Assembly (NCBI RefSeq): GCF_000330505.1 | Contig: NW_004191847.1 | Span: 382,897-446,896, forward strand | DNA length: 64,000 nt | Source: Entamoeba invadens IP1 | Lineage: Eukaryota > Evosea > Mastigamoebida > Endamoebidae | Direction of reading: 5' to 3' | Shown: positions 46,190 to 55,900 of the stretch, in pieces | Position numbering within the stretch: position 1 is the first letter of the stretch | Layout of the letters: the number at the start of each line of letters is the position of its first letter | The notes under the pieces: generated by a model | The model's input: only the letters and a program-made list of their open reading frames with translations | Databases searched by the model: none | Told to the model about the DNA's origin: nothing | Made by a program: the position numbers and the translations under genes

Positions 46190-47173
46190 TTATAATGAAT
46201 CACTCAATTGAAAAACTCTTATTCTCTTTGGTATAAATTCGTTTCCATCATTCAAATCACCAATTTTTGCATTATAACAAGTTGGTGAACATTTGTTTCC
46301 ACTTATTCCCTTTTTCTTGATGCAAATGTCACGTGTATCTCTTGCCTCGTTTTTCCCAAAGACAAAAAGCCAATGATTATCCTTTACAGACACAATAAAA
46401 GCCCGATTTTGACCAAATTGTAGGTCAAATTTTATTGGATTTAAAATTCCGTTTCTAACAAGAGAAAAAATGAAAGATGTTTTGGTGTCGATCCAAGTAT
46501 CAATGTTTATTTCGTCGTATAGTACACCTCCAAATTTGTTGTTTTGGTCATCTTCGACCAGAAAGAGTACATTTGTTTTGTTATTAATTTTATCACCAAA
46601 CACAGACGTGTTTTTACTCCAGTCATCTGTGATTGAGTCGAATAACACATTTGAAATTTTTTGTTGTGCAATTTCTTCGAGTTTTTCAACTTCTTTTGTT
46701 TCGAAATCGAACACGGCTTCTTTTTGTGAATATTTGTTTTCTTTTTGTATTTTCAATAACTCTGAAATCTTTTTGTTTTTGATTTCTTCGCATTTTGTCA
46801 CTTCCATTTGGAAATTGTTTTCGAGTGTGTTCTTTTGTAATTTAAATTCTTCTATGTAAAGGTTATTTAATGTTTTAATTATATTGTTGGTTTTTTCATT
46901 CATTGAATCAAGATATTGAAATGATTGTTTAATGTTATTTACAAATAATAAAGTCCTTTTTAATAGTGCTTGAGCTTCTTTACCTAATACAATTCCCTTT
47001 TGAAAATTTGAATCAAGTTTGTCAAATGCATTTTCGGCATTTTTTATTCTTTCAACAATGTTTTTTGTTGTATCATCTTCAAATGTGACGGTTTGGAGTT
47101 GAGCGTGAAACTCCCCATATATACCTTTGAGACTTTCTGATAATGCAAATATTTGGTCTTGAGCTGCTTTCAT
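46190..47173 (-). CDS. coiled-coil TLDc-domain protein
   Basis: 327 residues, one exon, ending 117 bp from the convergent beta-helix gene. The N-terminal half is helical coiled coil (MKAAQDQIFALSESLKGIYG; many Lys/Glu, including KKISELLKIQKENKYSQKEA). The C-terminal TLDc half has VLFDSITDDWSKNTSVFGDK, VLFLVEDDQNNKFGGVLYDE, SFIFSLVRNGILNPIKFDLQ, HWLFVFGKNEARDTRDICIK and a final RVFQLSDSL. It aligns along its length with the 22037-23014 protein (shared D-x-W-S-K-x-x-S-V-F and N-N-K-F-G-G-V) and is clearly a paralogue. Function is unknown beyond the general link of TLDc domains to oxidative stress and V-ATPase regulation. Confidence 0.82.
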   Translation of the reverse strand: MKAAQDQIFALSESLKGIYGEFHAQLQTVTFEDDTTKNIVERIKNAENAFDKLDSNFQKGIVLGKEAQALLKRTLLFVNNIKQSFQYLDSMNEKTNNIIKTLNNLYIEEFKLQKNTLENNFQMEVTKCEEIKNKKISELLKIQKENKYSQKEAVFDFETKEVEKLEEIAQQKISNVLFDSITDDWSKNTSVFGDKINNKTNVLFLVEDDQNNKFGGVLYDEINIDTWIDTKTSFIFSLVRNGILNPIKFDLQFGQNRAFIVSVKDNHWLFVFGKNEARDTRDICIKKKGISGNKCSPTCYNAKIGDLNDGNEFIPKRIRVFQLSDSL

Positions 47174-47726
47174 TTTCTTGTGTTTATATAATTGAAATAA
47201 AAGATAAGTTGGTTTTTTATATGTTTAATTGTCAAATTGAACAAAAATTACCAATAAAGTTTAATTAAATCAAATTATCTAATTAAAATTTTTATTTATT
47301 TTTAGAATATAAAATGAAAAACGGTTTAACTTATTAATTACTTTTACAAACTTTTTTATAGTTTAAAATTTATAATACAATAGTTATATTATTTTCATAA
47401 TTTTTCTTTTCCATTAGAAACAATAAAAAAATTTTAATTGATTTTTTTAAAACAAACTATATATTATGGTTAAAATTATCATTTAAAAACAATTATTCAA
47501 TTATTTTGTTTGTCATATTGTTTTTATTGTTTTTCATACCAAATATGTTTAATAACTGATATGATATAATTATAAATTAAGATTTGTATCTTTGAATACT
47601 TTTTAGTTGGCTTTGTTGAGTCAATTAAAATGTTAAATAAAACAATTTCATATATTAAAATGTATGAAATGATTTTATTATTATTACAATGAATATTGTT
47701 TTTTCACAAACTTCAAAAGAATATAA
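47174..47726. other. intergenic, divergent promoter region
   Basis: AT-rich, no gene seen; contains the 5' flanks of both neighbours. Confidence 0.5.
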
Positions 47727-48287
47727 ATGACACAGAAAATGCCACACCGTTTGATATCTCCTGATAATATAGAGTCTGAAGTTTTTGGTGTAATGGTTGG
47801 GCTTCTTTTAACACATCACTCTTTTCGATTTGAACGAACAAGACATTTGAAAGAAGACTCAATCCCGTTTTTAAGAATTAAATCGATATTTGTCGAAAGT
47901 GACCGTTCAGACGAAATAAATTTTCAAAAACTTATTGAAGCGAGAGGAAAATGGAAAATTCAAAATGAGTTAAACCAAAACAAACAACTCAAAACTGCAA
48001 TGAGAAAAGAAATTTCTCTTCGTCGGATTGAAGCTTTTAACATATTAGAAGACATCCTTCACGAAGATGGTATTGATGTATATGTGGAGTTTCACACAAC
48101 ACGTGGAATATATGGAGAAGTGTTTTTCACAAAAGGTGAAACGACTATTCCTTTTGAAAAAGTGGAGAGTTTTGGTAAAAGAGTTATTGAAATTATCACT
48201 GCAAATGTCAATTCGAGAATTCCTTTTTCGTATGAAGATATCGAAAGACATGCAATGAGATGTTGTGTCCGTAAGTTAATGGGATGA
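47727..48287 (+). CDS. hypothetical protein, 186 aa
   Basis: An uninterrupted frame starting MTQKMPHRLISPDNIESEVF with mixed alpha/beta composition, no signal peptide and no membrane segment. Residues 60-100 are basic and helical (KLIEARGKWKIQNELNQNKQ). The C-terminal part has alternating strands (DVYVEFHTTRGIYGEVFFTK) and ends HAMRCCVRKLMG. I do not recognise a family; length and codon use look like a real gene. It lies between a TLDc gene and a BspA-like gene, neither of which suggests a role. Confidence 0.6.
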   Translation: MTQKMPHRLISPDNIESEVFGVMVGLLLTHHSFRFERTRHLKEDSIPFLRIKSIFVESDRSDEINFQKLIEARGKWKIQNELNQNKQLKTAMRKEISLRRIEAFNILEDILHEDGIDVYVEFHTTRGIYGEVFFTKGETTIPFEKVESFGKRVIEIITANVNSRIPFSYEDIERHAMRCCVRKLMG

Positions 48288-48497
48288 TATTAAAAGATTC
48301 CTAACAATGTCAATGTCTATATCAATTAAAAAACAAACAAATATTTCCATTATATCCATATTCTTTCAATTAACACTATTTATTATATTTGGTTTATTAT
48401 TTTAGGTATTTTGAAATATAAATTAAATAATATAATATAATATAAATTCATAATCTGTTAAATAAGAAAAATTTAAAAACTCAAATACATCAATAAT

Positions 48498-50666
48498 ATG
48501 TCTTCTTGTGATTCTTCTTGTGAATCAGATGATTGTTGTTGTTGTGGAAATAATGAAGACTCTTCATACACCGAAGAAGATTCAACAATAGTTTATTCAT
48601 TATTCTCAATACCCGAAGGAACCAAAACCCTAACGAAAAATTACTTTAAAAAACACACATTTACTCAAGCAGTTGTCCCAAATTTCGTTGAGTCAATTTC
48701 ACAAGGCGTTTTCAAGTTATGTAAATCACTTAAAAGTGTCACTTTACCAAACTCCGTTACTTTGTTGGGAGAAAAATGTTTCAAATGTGATCACAATTTA
48801 AAGTCGGTTACTCTTTCCGAAAACTTGAGAGAACTTCCAGCCTTTTGCTTTTCAGACTGCAAAAAGTTGCGAGAAGTTGTAATACCGCAAAGTGTATCTA
48901 ATTTGGGAGAGAAGTGCTTTTTTAATTGTGGCATCACAAAAATTACAATTCCAGCGACAGTGGAAATTATCAGCAAGACGTGCTTTGCGTCATGTGTGCG
49001 ACTTGAAGAAATTGTGATCGACTCTAAAATCAATTTTCTTGAATCTGAGATGTTTGCTCGCTGTGAAAAGTTATCTAAAGTCACTCTTCCAACAACGGTG
49101 ACTGCAGTTAAAGATTCTGTTTTTACTGGTTGTGAGAAATTGGACGTTTCAGTTCTTCTTGTTAATATTAAAAGTTTTGGGACAGAGTCTTTTAGTGGAA
49201 CTCAAACGCCACAAGATTTATTTATAGACGGCAGTGTTTCTGAAATACCAATTGGGTGTTTTTCTTTATGTGAAAATATCACTAAAATTGTCATTTGTGA
49301 TGGAATATCGACACTTGGAAGTAAAGCATTTTATGGGCTCAAAAATTTGGTTTCTGTGACGATTTCAGACTCTGTGAATTCCGTTGGAGACCATTGTTTT
49401 GAAAATTGCACAAATCTTGTTGACATTAAAATGCCAAAAAATGAAGTCAAAATCGCGAATTATCTCTTCAATCAATGCTCAAAACTTCATCATATTGAAA
49501 AGATTGAAAATGTCGAGGAAATAGGGAGATACGCGTTTTGTATGTGCAAAACACTTTTCAAAGAGTTTCCAAAGTATTTTAATAAAGTGAAAAGTATTGG
49601 TGAAAGTGCATTTTCTGAAGTTGGTCTTGAACAAGTCGTGTTGCCTCAGTCATTGACTTTTCTTGGGAAAAATGCGTTCTTTTCTAATGTCAAAATGTCG
49701 AAACTTGTTATTAACGAAAACGTGAAAAAACTTCCAAGATATTGTTTTGGAAAAGCAATTTGTTTGAAAGAAATAAATATACCAAGTACTGTAGAAAAGG
49801 TACAAAATCACTGTTTTTTCAATTGTGAACAACTTGAAAAGTGTACTGTGGGGGAAAATACTCTTTTTAGTGAAGAAGCATTTTATGGCTGTAAAAATTT
49901 GTTAGATACACCAAAGTCGTTATTTGCTCTATATAAATCAGATAGTAAAAAATATGATGTTAAAAAAGTTGTTATTCCAAAGGAAACAAAAATCATTTTA
50001 AGTGGCGCGTTTGAAGGGTCGGAAAATATTGAAGAAATTATTATTCATGAAAATGTCACTGCAATTCGTAAAACTGCATTTTCCAATTGCATAAATTTGA
50101 AAACAGTTGTTTTGCCAAAGTCCCTTAAAAAACTTGGGAAAACATTATTCAGTGGATGTGAAAAGTTGGAAAATGTTGTTCTTCCAGAAAATTTAGAAAG
50201 TATTCCACAATCGATATTTCAAGCGTGTTATTCATTATCAAAAATTGTCATTCCTAGAGGTGTCAAGAAGATTGGAAGTTTCGCGTTTTGGAGGTGCCAA
50301 CAATTGAAGGAAATTATATTACCAGAGAGTCTTGAGGAAATTGGAGAAAGAGCATTTTATGGGTGTGAAATGTTAGATGCTATTGATTTCCCCAAATATG
50401 TGAAAAAAGTGAGTTATATGTCATTTATGGATTGTATAAATATTAAAAATATCAATTTAAATTGTGTTGAGGAAGTCGAACCATGCGCTTTTATGAACTG
50501 TGATCAAGTCGAAGAAATTCATATTGGGAAGGAAATATGTGTGATAGCACAACATGCAATTAATTATTCAAATTTAAAAAAGGTTTATTGCACAAAAGAA
50601 TCTTTGGACTTTGTTCGTAATTGTTTTAATACAAATTATTCAAAGATACAGATAACAGTCGAGTAA
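48498..50666 (+). CDS. BspA-like leucine-rich repeat protein
   Basis: 722 residues. An acidic Cys/Ser N-terminus (MSSCDSSCESDDCCCCGN) is followed by about 27 LRR_5/TpLRR-type repeats of roughly 23 residues from about residue 45. The units are of the form V-x-x-F-x-x-C-x-x-L-x-x-V-x-L-P-x-S-V, for example FKLCKSLKSVTLPNSVTLLG, FSDCKKLREVVIPQSV, FSGCEKLENVVLPENLESIP and FWRCQQLKEIILPESLEEIG. There is no signal peptide, membrane segment or C-terminal CAAX box. BspA-type LRR proteins are hugely expanded in Entamoeba, and one reached the surface without a classical signal; binding of proteins or adhesion is inferred. The repeat array is intact, unlike the relic downstream. Confidence 0.9.
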   Translation: MSSCDSSCESDDCCCCGNNEDSSYTEEDSTIVYSLFSIPEGTKTLTKNYFKKHTFTQAVVPNFVESISQGVFKLCKSLKSVTLPNSVTLLGEKCFKCDHNLKSVTLSENLRELPAFCFSDCKKLREVVIPQSVSNLGEKCFFNCGITKITIPATVEIISKTCFASCVRLEEIVIDSKINFLESEMFARCEKLSKVTLPTTVTAVKDSVFTGCEKLDVSVLLVNIKSFGTESFSGTQTPQDLFIDGSVSEIPIGCFSLCENITKIVICDGISTLGSKAFYGLKNLVSVTISDSVNSVGDHCFENCTNLVDIKMPKNEVKIANYLFNQCSKLHHIEKIENVEEIGRYAFCMCKTLFKEFPKYFNKVKSIGESAFSEVGLEQVVLPQSLTFLGKNAFFSNVKMSKLVINENVKKLPRYCFGKAICLKEINIPSTVEKVQNHCFFNCEQLEKCTVGENTLFSEEAFYGCKNLLDTPKSLFALYKSDSKKYDVKKVVIPKETKIILSGAFEGSENIEEIIIHENVTAIRKTAFSNCINLKTVVLPKSLKKLGKTLFSGCEKLENVVLPENLESIPQSIFQACYSLSKIVIPRGVKKIGSFAFWRCQQLKEIILPESLEEIGERAFYGCEMLDAIDFPKYVKKVSYMSFMDCINIKNINLNCVEEVEPCAFMNCDQVEEIHIGKEICVIAQHAINYSNLKKVYCTKESLDFVRNCFNTNYSKIQITVE

Positions 50667-50989
50667 ATATGTCACGAATTATCAATAAATGATTTGGTAT
50701 CATTTTTAATTTATTTGAAGATTTTGACATTTATTATTAATTCAAAAGTCATACTTTTTATATTTTTAAAACGCAATGTTGTTCTGTTATAATTAAATAA
50801 AATGATTTGACATCAAAACCATACCAATTTTATTCAAATTGAATAATTGTTGTACTTATTAAATATTCTTTTGAAACAAATAAAAATAAAATTGTTTTGC
50901 CAATAAAGTAAGATGATTAAATTTTAGTCATTATTTCAACTTACAATAAAACTTCTTACTGTAAACTTTATAACACAAAGAATGCAAAT

Positions 50990-52703
50990 TAAAGCAATTT
51001 TTTCTGAAAGAAATCGTAAAACCTTTCGAACTTTTTCACGATTTAAATGCTTTTGTACAAATTAACAAGAAGTGTCAAATTGTTGTTTCAAATTTGGTCG
51101 TAAACCCAGCTTTTATTATGGTGGAAAATATTGAAAAATTTTATAAAATGTTCATCACTGATTTAAGATTTTCAATTTTAAATTGCAATGTATTAGACAA
51201 AATCAAATACATTCAAAATTTTTGTGTTTCAAAGTTTTCGCTAAACACGATGACCAACGATGATTATGTAAAAATACTATATAAAATTACTCACCTAAAC
51301 TTTGATGTAATGGATGTTGGAGTTTCAGCTGAACTAATATCAATAATTGTAACAATGTTATTAAAAAAGGAATGATGTTAATATTTTTAGGTGTTTTTAT
51401 ACTTTTGTGATTTTGAAGATAAATACACAGAAATGGAATTTCTGTTTATTTCCCAAATGATTAAACAATATTTATTCAAAATGAGAACTTAAATTATAAC
51501 AAAGAAAAATTTTCAAGACGTTTTTCGGAACATGTTGAATTGTGTTTAAAATAATTTGAAACAACAATCGTTTTTGATTTCAATAACTTGTCTATAGCTC
51601 TGGAAAAATAATCAAATAATTCAAATTCAAAAGTTATACAAATATTCTAAATGGTTATGATATAGAGTATACAATGAAAAAACTTGTAGTTTCAAAGAGT
51701 GTATTAATTTAATTTAAAAAGCCATATAATAAAACGCAAAGCTCTTAATTGTAAAACAAACTATCAAAAAAAATAGAAAGTAGTGTAAACGAACATATAG
51801 AGTTGTGTGTAACCTATTTGAATAATATGAATTCTGGACACAATGATATTTTTGGTGTTGACAACACATGGTTGAAAACATCAAAATAACAGTGAAATTA
51901 TCTCACTATCCATTTTGAAAAAAATTAAGTTAAAATGACGGTCATACCAGACATCATAAACACTAAGGAACCATTTTTGAAAAATGTTACAGTGTTGGTA
52001 AATGATCAATGTACCAACGTTAAAAAAAACTTTCCCTATTTGGTGAAGTTACTTTTACAAATAATAGTTCCAAAGAAATTAGAGTGTTAAGTAATAAAAC
52101 CCAAAAGTTCGAATTTTATGACCCAATTCCTCCAATTAAATTTCTGTTTTTTAACAAGGAAGAATTGGCAGTTTCGTGGACACAAAATAATATTGTGTCG
52201 TTCAAAGATGTGAATTATTTGAAAATATTAAAACTTGAACATATGAGTAATTTGACATTATCATATGAAATGGAATGTATCTTAAAAATGCCTGATATCA
52301 AAATTTAATCATTTAAAAATAAATTTAACATTTGTGGACTGCTGTTTAATCAATTATGCCAAATGCAAAATATGTTATAAAACAAATAAGTTTGATTGAG
52401 AAATGTTCTTGAGTGTATTGACAGTTATAATGTCAAAATGTTGATTATAACAATACACAAGACGCAAAAGAAGGTGATTGGATGTTTGATGATTTAAACC
52501 ACAATTTGGCACAAAATGATTTCAACCAACAATTTTTATAAAAAAGAAAACATAATTAATGATGATAGCAGTGATACAAACGAATATGAAAATGAAAACC
52601 ATAAATATAAATGTCAAGATTGAGAAGAAGATTATGAATATCAACAAAAATGTGATGAAGACGAAAATTCATATTATGATTATAATGATGATAACAGTAA
52701 TTG
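50990..52703 (+). pseudogene. relic of a second LRR-family protein with acidic tail
   Basis: Three open pieces in different frames. 50990-51375 (NAFVQINKKCQIVVSNLVVN, then PAFIMVENIEKFYKMFITD) resembles the N-terminal domain that precedes LRRs in many Entamoeba BspA-like proteins. 51934-52308 (SSKEIRVLSNKTQKFEFYDP and LKILKLEHMSNLTLSYEMEC) is LRR-like with a frame change. 52555-52703 is Asp/Glu/Asn/Tyr-rich (NDDSSDTNEYENENHKYKCQ) with one TGA inside. Together they look like one decayed gene. The family assignment of the first piece is from memory of the pattern. Confidence 0.5.
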
Positions 52704-52967
52704 ATTCTTTATTGATTTTTTTAAATACAATTTCGGTGTATTATAATAACGATTTATTTTCATAACCTTTATTTATTATCATTGATTTCATTATATATAA
52801 TAAATAAAAATAGTTAATCAAGTTTTAATGAACAGATCTTATCAACAAAATTTGGACACTCTGTCTAGAACCAATTGATGTGTAGTTTTATCAAAAAATT
52901 GAGATCAAATGAAACCATATTTTAACAACTTTTGAATAATTGTAAATATAAATAAATTAAAAAAACT

Positions 52968-55900
52968 TTAAAACTTAATTTTCTTCAGTTCTTCTATAAC
53001 TTCATTTATTGTTGGTCTTTCTTTATTTTCATGTTTCCAACATTTATCAATCAATTCGTACTGTTTGTCGCTCATCATTTCTTTCTTTGGCAATCGGTTT
53101 CTATTAATAACAAACTCTGCTATTTTCCATGGAAATTTAAATTGTATTTTATTATACGCTTCAGACCACCCAAATGTTTCATACATAGTTACTCCAAATG
53201 AAAACACATCAGCTCCCTTTGTATATTTTTCTTGGTTTAACACCTCGGGCGCCATATACACTGGTGTTCCAATACCTTTTGTGAATGTCATGTTGGTCAT
53301 CATCAAATTGATGTTTCTTGATGATCCAAAATCAGTCAATTTTCCATTCACTTTCTCGTCGACATCCAACGAGAATACCAATACGTTATCTGGCTTGATG
53401 TCTCTATGTAGAATACCATTTGCTTGTAAATATGAAATACCATTTGCAAGGTCCATCATGATTTTGACTCTGACACTAAATCGAGGCATTCCATTGATTT
53501 TGGTTCGATTGATCAAGTCCTGTAAACTTCCATATTGTGCAAATTCGGTGACCATACATACTCGGTTTGGAATAAAAACAGCACCATAAAAGTGGACGAT
53601 ATATTCACTCCTAAATTTGTTTAACATTGACACTTCATTTGAAAATTGTTTCATTTGTTCTTCCGCATCACCACCTTCTAAACTTTTCATCTTTTTGATT
53701 GCAACGATGTTGCCTCTAAACGAACCCTTATACACTATACCAAACGAACCTTCGCCCAATTTCTTCTCTGTTATCAACTCGTCATAATCCAATTTAGTAG
53801 AATTTTCAGTTGTAAGTGTGATTTTTAAAGAGACTGTTTTCGTCTCTCCTTTTTTTAAGTCTAATGTCACTATTTTTATTTCGTCTGTCATTTTCATTGT
53901 GCAAAGAGGTATAATAAACACTTCAAACTCACACGCCTCTCCTCTCTTTAATGTAACCAATTGTGGCACTGTTCGTATTGTGTATTTATCACACCCAAAA
54001 CGTGTTGTGAGTTGCACTTTTAAAATTCCTTTGCTTTTGTTGCCAATGCAGACGAGTTCTCGACTTTCCTCGTCCACAGGGAGTAATTCACTATCTTCTG
54101 AAAATGTCAAACAACTTTTGTTTGATAAAACAGTACCTTCTAACGTGACCATTTTAACATTTGACTTTTTCATTGGAAAGACACAAATGTTTCGCATTTT
54201 TACAACTTCTTGGTGCTTTCTGATGATCACTAAAATAACCACAATAATCGAAATTATTAAAAGAATTAACAGAAATACTAAAACCACTGGTAGGGCTATA
54301 ATAAGTCCATAATTTTTCTTACTTTTACATAGAAAGGTTTCTTTATCCAATTTATATTCCTCTGAACAAGATGAACATTTGTTGTCTAATGACGCAACAC
54401 AATTGGGAACTTCTGAATAATGAATACAACTTCCACTAGTAAGAATGTGGTTTTCAGAACAATTATAACACAAATCATTTGAACTACACAAAGTACAATT
54501 ATCTCTGCACTTATAACATAAATGAGAATCCAAATAAAAACCATTTTCACATTCAGAACACCCTTCCGTTGTCTTGTTCTGGCATCCAAATAACTCACTT
54601 TGAGGGTTACAATATTTTGTGCTATTTTGTAGAGTTCTGTAATATTCATTTTCACATAAAATGCAATTGCCATCATTTGTACACGTTTTACAAGAAACAT
54701 CGCATTTCTCACAAGCCTTCCCATCAGAAGACCGCATATATCCATCTTTGCAAACAACACACCCAGTGTATGTTGCCATCACCAAATCACACTTTGAGAG
54801 TAAATCGTTAATTTCAATACAATCGCCTTTGTTGTTTGTGTACGAATAAGCATCACATCCAGTACAATATGTTAAGTTCTTACATTTCACACATGGATAC
54901 TCACATTTAATACATTTGTAGTCTTGAAGGTAATATGTATCAGAGCAACGAACACATCCTTTCGTTGTCTTTTCGATGCAATTTGAAACATCTTCATTCT
55001 CTGAATTTGTTTTTATTATTTTGGTGTTTTTTGTTGTCTTGACAATTTCGAGTTGATTGCATTTGTTGTGTTCATTTAAATAAAAATTGGTAATACATTC
55101 CGCACATCCAAGAATATTCGAACTCATCTTTTCACAATTTGGAAAGTCGGCTGTAATATTCAGGCATTTGTCAGTCGACTTGTAAAATCCATCCTCACAT
55201 TTATTACAAGTACTATCATAATTATCGCAATTGATGGTCGAAGAGTCTATGCATATCCCATTGTTGTTGATAGTGTTGTTACACAAAAGACAAATTTCTT
55301 GGTTTTGAATTAAACAGCTCATCTCGTTTAACACACAACCCCCATTTATGATATGGTGATTTTCAGAACACTTCACACATTGATTGCCATTTTCTTTAAT
55401 GCAATTTTGATCAACAAAACACTTCATTTGGTCGGACAGTATTTGTGGCAATGCACATTCATAATCAACTTCTTGTCCATTTGTAAATAAACACAAGCTT
55501 CCACTATTACAATTTGTTATCATTTTCCCATCATTTAAAAATCCTTTCTTTGTTTTATAACAAAATGAGTTTTTTGATATTTCACAATTTGTGTTGGCAT
55601 TACCACAAGAAATGTCATCTATACATTGAAGGCAATTCGTTTTTTGCTCATTTTTTGAAGTTAACTGATATTTACAATTATCGTTTAAATTGCAGTCATT
55701 TACAGAAGTGATTACGTCCGTTGAACACTTTTCGCAATTACTTATTTTAAATGTCTCACATTGACTATCGGGCTTTACACACTTTCCTTCAATTAAAATT
55801 GTACTGTTACATTCAAAACAAATATTAACAACCTGTGTTATACAATTTTCCATGTTGTTTTTGGATGTTTTAGTGTTCAAGTCGTAATGTTTGTAGTCTA

